A stretch of 43,371 nt of DNA, from assembly GCA_016871015.1 (NCBI GenBank), contig VFZX01000021.1, forward strand, positions 1-43,371. The letters are read 5' to 3'. The stretch comes from Acidobacteriota bacterium (lineage in GTDB: Bacteria; Acidobacteriota; Terriglobia; Bryobacterales; Bryobacteraceae). Shown here piece after piece: positions 8,146-16,531 of the stretch (position 1 is its first letter; each line of letters opens with the position of its first letter). The notes under the pieces were generated by a model. That model saw only the letters and a list, made by a program, of their open reading frames with translations. It did not search any database and was not told where the DNA came from. Made by a program: the position numbers and the translations under genes.

Positions 8146-9255
8146 TCATTGTCCCGACGGCGCCTGGTGCACGGCCATCACATCCAGCCCGAAATCGCCG
8201 TCCCAGTCGCGCCAAACCGAGTGGCTGTGATTCGAGTAGTTCTGCGTGTTGTTGTACTCGATCAGGAACGACGGGCTTTGGACCCGGTAATAGATCCCCT
8301 GCCGTGACCGGTTCCCCGTGGTCGGCTTGCCGATCTCTGGCTGCCGCACCTGGATCCGCTCTGTCTCGCCCGCCCAGGCAAAATACAACTGGTCGAGCGG
8401 CGCCTTCCGTGCCTGCTCCATTCTCCGTTCCGCCAGCGGACCCGTTACGTTGTTCGCGTACTCCGCGATCAGTGCCATCAACTGTTCCCGCTGCGCCTTG
8501 GTGAGCTGGGAAGCCGGAACCCCCACCGGGTTTTTCTCCAGCCGGGCCCGGACCATCGCCATCGTCATGATGTCGAACGGTGCGAACTCGTCATAGACCG
8601 CGCGCTTGCGCTGGCCGCTGTTGAGCGACTGCACCAGGCTTCGCGCCAGATCTTCCTCCGGACCCAGTGCCCGCATGCCCTTGTGCGGCTCCACCGCAAC
8701 CTCGTGCGGATTGGACCCGAAAAACAACGGACTCGACGACACCGTCTTGCCTTCGCGGATCACGAAATTCAATGCCACGTGGTGGCCCTCGACGCGCCAG
8801 CCCCACACTCCCGTGTCCGCCGGCTTGCCGAAAATCGTGAAGTGGAACCGCTCGGCGTCGCGGTTTCCGGTGGTATCGGCCTCGATCACCTTCACCACTT
8901 CCTCGATGCTCATGATCGTGGTGGCCTTGACGAATCCAACGTGGCTCAGCCCCGTGGACAGCAGCGCATACGCGAGATGCCGCTGCTTGGGATCCATTTC
9001 CTTGAACATGATCCCGCGCCGGTCGCCGCCATGCTCCTGTGCGAATCCGCGCTCCGGAAAGTAATGCCACCTGACGCGCTCGGGACTGTCCATCGCGAAT
9101 ACCGTATTGGCGCGCTGCGCCGGTGTCAACGATTCCGCGAACCGCGACGCGGTGATCGCCATCAAGCCCTCCGGCATCGATCCGCGGTTGGACAGCGCGA
9201 TGCCTCCTGCAAACGCAACAGAACAGATCAGCCGGATACGAGCGGTGAATCCCAT
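8146..9255 (-). CDS. Secreted DUF3500 domain-containing protein
   Basis: The 369-residue protein starts with a signal peptide-like segment (MGFTARIRLICSVAFAGGIA) and continues as a DUF3500 family member. Recognisable blocks are FAESLTPAQR near residue 40, WHYFPERGF, QRHLAYALLSTGLS, and a late YFAWAGETE with WRDWDGDFG near the C-terminus. The function of the family is unknown; members are often secreted in Planctomycetes and Acidobacteria. The frame is open 225 nt further upstream, but ATG 9255 gives a proper export signal and lies 7 nt after a TACAAT. It is divergent from the esterase and convergent with the PQQ dehydrogenase (6 bp between stops). Confidence 0.8.
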   Translation of the reverse strand: MGFTARIRLICSVAFAGGIALSNRGSMPEGLMAITASRFAESLTPAQRANTVFAMDSPERVRWHYFPERGFAQEHGGDRRGIMFKEMDPKQRHLAYALLSTGLSHVGFVKATTIMSIEEVVKVIEADTTGNRDAERFHFTIFGKPADTGVWGWRVEGHHVALNFVIREGKTVSSSPLFFGSNPHEVAVEPHKGMRALGPEEDLARSLVQSLNSGQRKRAVYDEFAPFDIMTMAMVRARLEKNPVGVPASQLTKAQREQLMALIAEYANNVTGPLAERRMEQARKAPLDQLYFAWAGETERIQVRQPEIGKPTTGNRSRQGIYYRVQSPSFLIEYNNTQNYSNHSHSVWRDWDGDFGLDVMAVHQAPSGQ

Positions 9256-9262
9256 GGAGAGA

Positions 9263-9268
9263 ATTGTA
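9263..9268 (-). promoter_or_regulatory. Putative -10 element (TACAAT) for the DUF3500 gene
   Basis: TACAAT on the minus strand ends 7 nt before ATG 9255, implying an almost leaderless transcript. No convincing -35 was found. Confidence 0.35.
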
Positions 9269-9278
9269 CAAGAAATGC

Positions 9279-9284
9279 TATGAT
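9279..9284 (+). promoter_or_regulatory. Putative -10 element (TATGAT) for the esterase gene
   Basis: TATGAT lies 10 nt before ATG 9295. It overlaps the two earlier in-frame ATGs (9280, 9283), which argues for 9295 as the true start. No -35 is evident. Confidence 0.35.
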
Positions 9285-9294
9285 GCCGGTTGTC

Positions 9295-10173
9295 ATGCGC
9301 ACCGCCGCTGTAGTTCTGTTTGCCGCCACGAGCCTTTGGGGCCAGCCGCCCCTGAGAGTCCCGGAGGGCTGGAAGGTCCACAAGGACCTCGCATACGTTT
9401 CCTTCGCGACCGCCCGGCAAAAGCTCGACCTCTACCTGCCGCCGGGCGCCGGACCCCGTCCCCTTGTGATCTGGATCCACGGCGGCGGCTGGCGCGGAGG
9501 CAGCAAGGACAACCCGCTACCATTGCGCTCGCTTGCGAACGAGGGTTATGCGATCGCCTCGGTGGGGTACCGGTTGAGCAATCAAGCCAGATTCTCGGCG
9601 CAGATCGAGGACTGCAAGGCTGGCATCCGTTGGCTGCGCGCACACGCGGCGGAGTACGGCATCGATCCGAACCGGTTCGCGGTCTGGGGCTCGTCAGCCG
9701 GAGGCCACCTCGCCGCACTCTTGGGAACCGCGGGAGACAAGTTCGACATCGGCGAGCACACCGGGTTGTCATCGCGTGTCCAGGCGGTGGTCGACTACTT
9801 TGGTCCCACGGACTTCCTTCGCATGGACCAGCACGCGCTCCCCTCCGCGCCCTTCAAGCACGACGCTCCCGAATCGCCCGAGTCGCAACTCGTGGGCGGA
9901 CCGATTCGCGAAAATGATATCGCCGTCGCGCGCGCCAATCCCGCAACTTATGCGTCGCGTGACGATCCGCCGTTTCTGATCGTGCACGGCGATCAGGACC
10001 CGCTCGTGCCGCTCCACCAAAGCGTGATCCTCGAAGAGGCGCTGCGCAAAGCCGGTGTGCCAGCGCGCCTCTACGTGGTGAAGGGCGCTGGACACGGCCA
10101 GGGATTCGACATGGATCCCGCAATCCTGCCGATGGTGAAGGAATTCCTCTCGAAATCGCTCGGGCGCCAGTAG
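9295..10173 (+). CDS. Secreted alpha/beta hydrolase (BD-FAE-like esterase)
   Basis: The 292-residue protein has a signal peptide (MRTAAVVLFAATSLWGQ) and an alpha/beta-hydrolase fold of the hormone-sensitive lipase/acetylxylan esterase group. Key sites are the oxyanion motif HGGGWRGG (about residues 62-69), the nucleophile elbow GSSAGGH (about 132-138), the acid in HGDQDPLVP and the base in GAGHGQGF near the C-terminus. The triad Ser-Asp-His is therefore complete. The likely role is deacylation of plant polysaccharides or related esters outside the cytoplasm; the substrate is not determinable. ATG 9295 is chosen because it begins the signal peptide directly. The frame is open to 8683, but that part is the antisense shadow of the DUF3500 gene. 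Confidence 0.85.
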   Translation: MRTAAVVLFAATSLWGQPPLRVPEGWKVHKDLAYVSFATARQKLDLYLPPGAGPRPLVIWIHGGGWRGGSKDNPLPLRSLANEGYAIASVGYRLSNQARFSAQIEDCKAGIRWLRAHAAEYGIDPNRFAVWGSSAGGHLAALLGTAGDKFDIGEHTGLSSRVQAVVDYFGPTDFLRMDQHALPSAPFKHDAPESPESQLVGGPIRENDIAVARANPATYASRDDPPFLIVHGDQDPLVPLHQSVILEEALRKAGVPARLYVVKGAGHGQGFDMDPAILPMVKEFLSKSLGRQ

Positions 10174-10175
10174 GG

Positions 10176-11231
10176 CTACAGCACCAACCGCAACGGCGAC
10201 TCGATCAGACTCACGATCTGCTGCAGGAATTGCGCCGCGGCCACTCCGTTGATCACGCGATGGTCGACGGATAGCGACAGCGGAACCGTGGTCCGCGCAG
10301 CGATGCGGTCACCGTCCACCACGGGCCGCTTCGCGATCCGGCCTACCGCCAGGATCAACGGCTGGGGTGGATTGAGGATCGCCTGGAAGCGGTCCACTCC
10401 AAATGGCCCGAGGTTCGATACCGTCATGCTGCCGCCCCGCAGATCCTCGGGTACCGCCCTGCGCTGCTGGCACTTCTCGACCAGCGCCCCTCGCGCCGCC
10501 GCGATCTCCGCGATCGCCGATTTGGAGGCATTGCGGATCACCGGTGCGAGCAGGCTGTCTCCCGCCTGGACCGCCAAACTCACATCGACGCTTCCGAATG
10601 GCATAATCGTCCCGTCGCGCCAATAACAGTTCAGTTGAGGCATCGCGTCGAGCGCCATCGCGGCCGCCTTCACCAGCAGGTCGTTGTACGTCACACGGAC
10701 GCCGTGGCGCTTTTCCAGAATCGGAAGCAGATCCCCTCGCAGCTTGACGAACGCCTCGGCATCGGCATCGGCTTGAACGTAGAAGTGAGGCGCGCGAAAA
10801 CTCTCTTCGAGCCGCGCCGCCACCACCTGCTGGGTCCCCCGCGGCTTGCCCACGCGCAGCACGTCGGCTTCGACCACGCGATTCGCCCCGGGCGCCGCGG
10901 ACACAGTGGCGATGTCGATCCCCAGCTTCCGCGCGGCCGCCCGGGCTCTGGGACTGGCGCACTGCCGCGCCGGATGGACGGACTCTCCCTGTGCCAGCAG
11001 GTGTCCGAGCACCTGGCCCACAGTGACGGTTCCGCCCGGCTCGGGACCACCTGCGAGCACTTGCAGGATTCCGCTGTCCAGCGACTCCACATCCATCGTC
11101 ACCTTGTCGCTTTCGAGCGCGAACAACGGCTCGCCTTGCACGACCGTCTCGCCAGGCTGTTTCAGCCAGCCTGCGAACACGCCTTCTTCGGACGACCATC
11201 CGAGCCGTGGAACCGTGATCTCAATCGCCAT
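10176..11231 (-). CDS. 2-oxoacid dehydrogenase complex E2 (dihydrolipoamide acyltransferase)
   Basis: E2 carries the acyl group from E1 on a swinging lipoyl arm to CoA. The 351-residue protein has one lipoyl domain with lipoyl-lysine K43 in ESDKVTMDVES, a peripheral-subunit-binding domain (about 88-125, SPRARAAARKLGID) and a catalytic acyltransferase domain (about 135-351). The active-site motif near the end reads DHRVING: His324 is present, but the usual DG aspartate is Asn328. This is a compact single-lipoyl E2 of the acetoin/branched-chain type. It starts 3 nt after the E1 stop and is the last gene of a six-gene operon. No E3 (dihydrolipoamide dehydrogenase) is nearby, so that subunit must come from elsewhere. 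Confidence 0.9.
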   Translation of the reverse strand: MAIEITVPRLGWSSEEGVFAGWLKQPGETVVQGEPLFALESDKVTMDVESLDSGILQVLAGGPEPGGTVTVGQVLGHLLAQGESVHPARQCASPRARAAARKLGIDIATVSAAPGANRVVEADVLRVGKPRGTQQVVAARLEESFRAPHFYVQADADAEAFVKLRGDLLPILEKRHGVRVTYNDLLVKAAAMALDAMPQLNCYWRDGTIMPFGSVDVSLAVQAGDSLLAPVIRNASKSAIAEIAAARGALVEKCQQRRAVPEDLRGGSMTVSNLGPFGVDRFQAILNPPQPLILAVGRIAKRPVVDGDRIAARTTVPLSLSVDHRVINGVAAAQFLQQIVSLIESPLRLVL

Positions 11232-11234
11232 CGC

Positions 11235-13184
11235 TCACTCCCGCACCAGGCGCCGGATCGCGCCGGTGACGGCCGCGGTGTCCGGCACGACAGCAGCTTC
11301 GAGCGGTGGACTGTACGGCGTTGGGACGTGCGCCCCGCTGATCCGGCGGACCGGCGCATCCAGGAAGTCGAACCCCTCGCTCGCCACCTGAGCCGCGATC
11401 TCCGCGCCCAGGTTGCAGTGTCCGAACGTCTCATCGGCGATCAACAGGCGTCCGGTCTTGGCCACTGAAGCGATGATCGCGTCCGTGTCGAGCGGCGACA
11501 CGGTGCGCGGATCGATCACCTCCACCACAATCCCCTCCTCGCGCAACTGCCGCGCGGCCGCAACCGCCCGCGGGACCATCGCCCCGATCGCCGCCACCGT
11601 CACACGATCGCCTTCCACCACCACGCGCGCCTTGCCGAATGGAATCTCATATGGCTCCGCGGGCACAGGTCCTTTGGCGGACATCAGCTCGCGAGGCTCA
11701 AGAAACAACACCGGATCCTCGCACCGCAGCGCATGCGTGAACAGTCCCTTGGCATCGTACGGCGACGAGGGAACCACAACACGGAGCCCGGGAATGTGAC
11801 TGTAGATCGAATAGTAGCTGCCCGAATGATGCGTGGCCGCGGAGTGCCCGATCCCGATGCAGCCCCGCAACAGCACGGGCATCTTCAGCCTTCCGCTGCT
11901 CATGTACCGCATCTTGGAAATCTGGTTCATGATCTCGCCGAACGCATCGTTCAAAAAATCGATGAACATGAAGTCGACCACGGGCCGCGCGCCCGCCATC
12001 GCGGCGCCGCAAGCCAGTCCGGTGAATCCCCGCTCGGCGATGGGAGTGTCGCGCAGCCGCTGTTCACCGTACTTGGCGAACAGACCAACCGTAGTACCGA
12101 AGTTGCCGCCACGCCGTCCGATTCCTTCGCCCATCACGAAGATCGCAGGGTTCGATGCCATCTCGTTGTCCAGCGCCTCGAGCGTCGCTGCGACAAACGA
12201 GATCTCGCGGCCTGTTCCCGGACCCGGCTCTTGCACCCTCCGCTCCACACCGTACACATACGCCGCGGCATCCGCTGCCACAGGCCACGCAGCCTCCTCG
12301 GCGGACTTGCTCGCCGCCGCGACCTCGGCCGCGACCTCACCATCGAGCGCATCCAACGCCGCCGGATCCTCGATCGTCGCGCGGAATCTCTGAATCGGGC
12401 AGCGCTCCCTCCACGCGGAAACCTCCTCTCGCGTGCGATACGTGTAGTCGCCCATGCCTTCCGAATGCGGACGTGTCCGGTAGGTGAGGCACTCGATCAA
12501 CGTTGGACCCTCACCCGCGCGCGCTCTTTCGACCGCTGCCTTCGCGGCCAGCGACACGGCGCGGACATCGTTGCCGTCCACCTGCACGCCCGCCATCCCA
12601 TACGACCTCGCGCGCGCCGCCACATCGGGGTTCGCCGCCGCGTAGGTGAACGGGACCTCCGTCGCGAACTGGTTGTTCTCGCACACGAACAGCACCGGCA
12701 GTCTCCAGATCCCAGCCAGATTGAGCCCCTCGTGGAACGCGCCGTTGTTCACGGCGCCATCACCGAAGAAGGCGGCGGCCACTTGATCCGTGCGTGCCAA
12801 CTGGAACGCATAACCGGCGCCCGCGGCCTGCAGGATACACGGACCCACGATGCCGCTCGTCCCCATCAACCCGGTCTCCGGCGCGAACAGGTGCATCGAG
12901 CCTCCGCGTCCCCGTGAACAGCCGGTGGCGCGGCCGAACAACTCCGCGAACAACTCCGCCGCCGGCAGTCCCTTGGCAAGTGCATGCCCGTGTCCGCGAT
13001 GCGTGCTGAACACCGCGTCATCCGGGCGCAGGTGGGCGCACACGCCCGTCGCCACCGCTTCCTGTCCGACATAGGTGTGGCACGCGCCGTGGATCAACCC
13101 GCGCGCGTAGCACCGCGCCAGTTGCTCCTCTGACTCGCGGATGAGCCGCATCGTACGGTAGATAAACGTAGACTCGCGGTCCAT
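11235..13184 (-). CDS. Thiamine-dependent 2-oxoacid dehydrogenase E1, fused alpha and beta subunits
   Basis: E1 decarboxylates a 2-oxoacid (or cleaves acetoin) with thiamine diphosphate and loads E2. Residues 1 to about 325 are the alpha subunit, with GRGGSMHLF (92-100) and the TPP/Mg motif GDGAVNNGAFHEG (141-153) followed by CENNQFA. From about 332 the beta subunit begins, with EGIGRRGGNFGTT, IAERGFTGLACGAAMAG, GHSAATHHSGSY and the transketolase C-terminal domain to 649. The alpha half resembles acetoin dehydrogenase as much as branched-chain enzymes, so the substrate is open. The start is ATG 13184, one base after the SDR stop (TGACATG). Alpha-beta fusions of this kind are known, but most complexes encode two genes. 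Confidence 0.9.
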   Translation of the reverse strand: MDRESTFIYRTMRLIRESEEQLARCYARGLIHGACHTYVGQEAVATGVCAHLRPDDAVFSTHRGHGHALAKGLPAAELFAELFGRATGCSRGRGGSMHLFAPETGLMGTSGIVGPCILQAAGAGYAFQLARTDQVAAAFFGDGAVNNGAFHEGLNLAGIWRLPVLFVCENNQFATEVPFTYAAANPDVAARARSYGMAGVQVDGNDVRAVSLAAKAAVERARAGEGPTLIECLTYRTRPHSEGMGDYTYRTREEVSAWRERCPIQRFRATIEDPAALDALDGEVAAEVAAASKSAEEAAWPVAADAAAYVYGVERRVQEPGPGTGREISFVAATLEALDNEMASNPAIFVMGEGIGRRGGNFGTTVGLFAKYGEQRLRDTPIAERGFTGLACGAAMAGARPVVDFMFIDFLNDAFGEIMNQISKMRYMSSGRLKMPVLLRGCIGIGHSAATHHSGSYYSIYSHIPGLRVVVPSSPYDAKGLFTHALRCEDPVLFLEPRELMSAKGPVPAEPYEIPFGKARVVVEGDRVTVAAIGAMVPRAVAAARQLREEGIVVEVIDPRTVSPLDTDAIIASVAKTGRLLIADETFGHCNLGAEIAAQVASEGFDFLDAPVRRISGAHVPTPYSPPLEAAVVPDTAAVTGAIRRLVRE

Positions 13185-13185
13185 G

Positions 13186-13989
13186 TCAGCGTGTGCTCCC
13201 CGGACCCACCGACCCGCTGCCGTTCAGCGCCAGGTTCCCGCCATCCATTGGAATGAGAGCCCCAGTGATCCAGCTCGATGCATCGGATGCGAGGAACACC
13301 GCTAGCCCGCGGATGTCTGATGGGTCACCCATGCGGCCCGCCGGGATCCCGCTCAGCCATTTGTCCCGCAGGCGGGGATTCTCGGCGATCCGCTTTTCCA
13401 GTCCCGGATTCATCACCTGTGCCGGCAGGATCGCGTTGACGCGGACTCCGCGCCCTGCCCATTCCGTGCTCAACTCACGCGTCATCTGCGCCACCGCGCC
13501 CATGGCCATGCTGTAGGCGATATGCCCGCGTCCCAGCGCCGTGATGCTGGCGAGCGATCCGATGTTGACGATGCTGCCGCGCCCCGCGGCCAGCATCCGG
13601 CGGCCCGCTTCCTGGCAGGCGCAAAACCGCCCGATCACCAGGTTGCGCAGCACCTGCTCGACATCCTCAATCGAAATCTGCTCGGGCGGCGCCATGATCG
13701 ACTCGCCGGCCACATTGCCCAGGAAGTCGATGCGGCCGAACTCCTGGTCCATCCGCTCGAACATCTGGCGCACCTGAGTGGGAACGGACACGTCGGTCGC
13801 CGCAGCCGCGGCACGCCGTCCCATCGCGCGAATTTGCTCAGCGGTGTTCGTGGCGCCCGCTCCGTTGCGGTCCACCGCGAGTACGTCCGCGCCGGCTTCC
13901 GCGAGCGCGAGCGCCATCGCCCGTCCCATACCTTGCGCCGCGCCGGTCACCAGCGCGGCCCTGCCTGAAAGATCAAACATTGAAGTCAT
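13186..13989 (-). CDS. Short-chain dehydrogenase/reductase-like protein lacking the catalytic lysine
   Basis: The 267-residue protein is a classical SDR by fold: TGAAQGMGRA nucleotide loop (about 15-24), a DV near residue 66, GNVAG in place of NNAG, catalytic-region NIGSLAS and Tyr159. The Tyr-x-x-x-Lys motif reads YSMAM, so the lysine that lowers the tyrosine pKa and binds NAD(P) ribose is Met163. The codon is unambiguous (ATG at 13503-13501). The remainder, including GVRVNAILPAQV and the C-terminal WITGALIPMDGG, is well conserved, so this is not a decayed gene. ATG 13989 overlaps the MFS stop as ATGA; a longer open frame upstream is unsupported. It may be inactive or use an altered mechanism. 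Confidence 0.85.
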   Translation of the reverse strand: MTSMFDLSGRAALVTGAAQGMGRAMALALAEAGADVLAVDRNGAGATNTAEQIRAMGRRAAAAATDVSVPTQVRQMFERMDQEFGRIDFLGNVAGESIMAPPEQISIEDVEQVLRNLVIGRFCACQEAGRRMLAAGRGSIVNIGSLASITALGRGHIAYSMAMGAVAQMTRELSTEWAGRGVRVNAILPAQVMNPGLEKRIAENPRLRDKWLSGIPAGRMGDPSDIRGLAVFLASDASSWITGALIPMDGGNLALNGSGSVGPGSTR

Positions 13990-15308
13990 AGTGTGATTGG
14001 TTGACGCCTTGTCCGGATGAAACTGATGATGATCCCGCCCAGGCAATAGCACGAGGCGAGGAACATCAGGCACTGCTGATCAGTGGCTCCGCGATGCCGC
14101 ATCCATCCGATCAGGTGATTGCCGCAGTATCCCGCAAGATTGGCGAAGATGTTGATGAACCCGATGCTCACCGCCGCGGCTGAGGCCGTCAGCGAAAGCG
14201 TCGGCAGCGCCCAGAACGGTGGCGGCCAGGAGAGCGCCGCAAAGCCGGTGAGGCACAGCGTCACCATCACCAGCGCGAAGGCCTGGCCCGGAATGGAGGA
14301 TAGGGCAAGGAAGACGGACGCAGTGATCATCGCCCCGGCGCAGTACCACTTGTGCTGGCCCGTGCGGTCCGACACGCGGCCCGCGATGATCACGCCCGCG
14401 AGTCCGAACAGATAGTAGAGTCCGGTGTATCCGAGCGCGGCCTGGTCGGATTCCCCCGAGAGGCTCTTCACCGTGGTGGGCAGCCAGAATCCCATTGCGT
14501 AGCCTCCAGTGTTGGTGGCGAAGATGCCGAGAGCGAGCAGCCACACCTCACGCAGACGCAACGCCTGTGTGATCGAGATCTTGGCCACGGACTCCTTGGC
14601 GCGCGCCTCAGCCGCAAGCTCGGTCTCCAGGTACTCACGTTCTTCAGCCGTGAGCCAACGCGCGTCGCGTGGACGGTCGGTCAGCACGAACAGCGTGATC
14701 ACTCCCAGCACCACGGCGGGCAAACCCTCGACAATGAACAGCCATTGCCACCCGCGCAACCCCAACCAGTCCACATCGAGTAGCAGGCCCGACAACGGCG
14801 CGCCTATTGCAAGGCTCATCGGGACTGCCACAATGAACCCCGACATCGCACGCCCGCGCAGGTGCGCCGGAAACCAGTGCGTGAAGTAGACAATGATGCC
14901 GGGAAAGAATCCCGCCTCGGCGACCCCCAGGAAGAAGCGCGCGAAGTTGAACTGTTCGGGCGTGCTCACAAACGCCGTCCCGGCCGAGATGAGCCCCCAC
15001 GTGATCAGAATTCGCGAGAACCATTTGCGCGCGCTCCACCGTTCCACCAGCAGCGCGCCCGGAATCTCCAGCGTTAGATAGCCGATGAAGAAGAGTCCGA
15101 TCGCGAGGCCGAACACTTGCTCGGAGAAGTTCAGGTCTCTTGCCATGCGCAGCTTCGCGAACCCGACATTGGCGCGGTCCAGGTACGCGGCCAGATACAG
15201 CAGGATGGAAAGCGGCAGGATGCGCCAGGCGACCTTCCTCCGCATCGCCGCAACCTGCGCGGGCGTGAGCATCCATTGGTTAGACCACACGTCCGGACTG
15301 GGTGTCAA
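13986..15308 (-). CDS. MFS transporter, anion:cation symporter (phthalate/hexuronate permease) type
   Basis: The 440-residue protein has about 12 hydrophobic segments in two halves separated by a charged loop around 205-235 (TDRPRDARWLTAEEREYLETELAAEA), the signature layout of the ACS family. Helix 1 contains LYLAAYLDRANVGFAKLRM, typical of the group, which imports organic anions such as tartrate, galactonate, phthalate or threonate with protons or sodium. The frame begins at TTG 15308, overlapping the upstream MFS stop as TTGA; an ATG at 15272 (MLTPAQ) is an equally possible start, and neither has a clear ribosome site. It is the third gene of the operon, presumably importing its substrate. 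Confidence 0.88.
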   Translation of the reverse strand: MTPSPDVWSNQWMLTPAQVAAMRRKVAWRILPLSILLYLAAYLDRANVGFAKLRMARDLNFSEQVFGLAIGLFFIGYLTLEIPGALLVERWSARKWFSRILITWGLISAGTAFVSTPEQFNFARFFLGVAEAGFFPGIIVYFTHWFPAHLRGRAMSGFIVAVPMSLAIGAPLSGLLLDVDWLGLRGWQWLFIVEGLPAVVLGVITLFVLTDRPRDARWLTAEEREYLETELAAEARAKESVAKISITQALRLREVWLLALGIFATNTGGYAMGFWLPTTVKSLSGESDQAALGYTGLYYLFGLAGVIIAGRVSDRTGQHKWYCAGAMITASVFLALSSIPGQAFALVMVTLCLTGFAALSWPPPFWALPTLSLTASAAAVSIGFINIFANLAGYCGNHLIGWMRHRGATDQQCLMFLASCYCLGGIIISFIRTRRQPITL

Positions 15309-16525
15309 CCGTCTGCCTGTGCGGACCGCCCGAAATGTACCGGAGCCACTTCAGGCACCAGCCGCCAAAGGCAGACGGCGCCGGCCGTGGCCACAACCGC
15401 GGCCGCGAGGAAGGCGGGCGTGAAGGACCCTGTCTTCTCGACAGCAACGCCCGCCACCCAGGGCGACACTACGCCGCCCATGTTGCCGATCGCGTTCTGG
15501 ATCCCCGTCCAGCGCCCCGCCGCCGCGGGTCCCGCGAGCGTTTGCGTCACAGCCCAGACGTTCGCCGCGAACATGCCCAGCATGACGTGCGCCGCGATCA
15601 ACAGTGCAAGCGACACCCAGACGTCGCCTGCAAGCGCCGCCGGCGGCAGCAGGACCGCGGAAAGCAGGAGTCCCAGAATCAGGAACCGGCGCCGCTCGTT
15701 CGCGGATCCGCGCGCCACCCGGCGGTCGGCCAGCCACGCCCATACCATCGTTGCGGCCGCCATCATGGCCAGCGGCAGCGATCCGAATCCGGCCACCTGC
15801 TTCATCGTGAATCCCCGCGAATGGACCAGGTATTGCGGCAGCCACGACAGCAGGAAGTACCACACGTAGCCCAGCGCAAACATTGCGAGCGACATTCCCC
15901 AGGCCTCCTTCCGCCGCAGGATTCCTCCGAACGAGACTTGCGCCGGCTGCGCCCCGCTGGTCCCGCCCGGATCCCGGTACAACGCGATCCATGCGGGCAG
16001 CCACAGCAGGCTTAATGCTCCCGCGCCGAAGAACAGCCAGCGCCATCCCCACTGTTCCACGATCAGGCCGCCGGCCAGATTGCTCAACGCCGGACCCATC
16101 TTGGTGGCCGCGTCAATCCAGGCATTGGCGACTCCCCGGTGTTGCTCGGCCACCGATCGCACCAGGATCCGCGAACAGGCTGGGTAGGCCGCGCTTTCAC
16201 CCAGCCCCAGCATCAGCCGGCATGCGAACAGCGCCGCGAATCCGCCGGCGAAACCGGTGGCGAGCGTGGCCAGCGACCACAGCAGGAATCCGCCAGCGTA
16301 GACCCATTTCACCGGCGCGCGGTCCACCACCCAGCCGGTTGCGATCTGGCACAGCGCGTAGGTCCAGAAGAACGCGGAAAACAGCAGTCCCATACGCGAC
16401 GGACCGATGTCCAAATCGCGTGCAAGCACCGGTGCGGCCACGCTCAAACTGCCGCGGTCGAGATAGTTGAGGAACATCGACGACACGAGCAGGATGAGCA
16501 CCGTGCCGGCGGCGCCTCGCGTCAT
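15305..16525 (-). CDS. MFS transporter (ACS-like), second copy in the operon
   Basis: The 406-residue protein has 12 predicted membrane segments and the first-half motif LNYLDRGSLSVAAPVLARDL with LLFSAFFWTYALCQIATGWVVDR, typical of the hexuronate/galactonate transporter branch of MFS. The RLMLGLGESAAYPACSRI segment is the conserved helix 4-5 region of sugar-acid carriers. It begins at ATG 16525, a few bases after the DUF169 stop, and ends overlapping the next MFS gene. Two different ACS-type carriers in one operon suggests two related acids, or uptake plus export of a product. The substrate cannot be read from sequence. Confidence 0.87.
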   Translation of the reverse strand: MTRGAAGTVLILLVSSMFLNYLDRGSLSVAAPVLARDLDIGPSRMGLLFSAFFWTYALCQIATGWVVDRAPVKWVYAGGFLLWSLATLATGFAGGFAALFACRLMLGLGESAAYPACSRILVRSVAEQHRGVANAWIDAATKMGPALSNLAGGLIVEQWGWRWLFFGAGALSLLWLPAWIALYRDPGGTSGAQPAQVSFGGILRRKEAWGMSLAMFALGYVWYFLLSWLPQYLVHSRGFTMKQVAGFGSLPLAMMAAATMVWAWLADRRVARGSANERRRFLILGLLLSAVLLPPAALAGDVWVSLALLIAAHVMLGMFAANVWAVTQTLAGPAAAGRWTGIQNAIGNMGGVVSPWVAGVAVEKTGSFTPAFLAAAVVATAGAVCLWRLVPEVAPVHFGRSAQADG

Positions 16526-16531
16526 CGTGGT

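Noticed and set aside
8683-9294. Extension of the esterase upstream of 9295
   Set aside because: The added sequence is antisense to DUF3500 and would bury the signal peptide inside the protein.
11733-12917. A 394-codon plus-strand open frame opposite the E1 gene
   Set aside because: Composition is typical of antisense GC-rich frames, and the E1 motifs on the minus strand are unmistakable.
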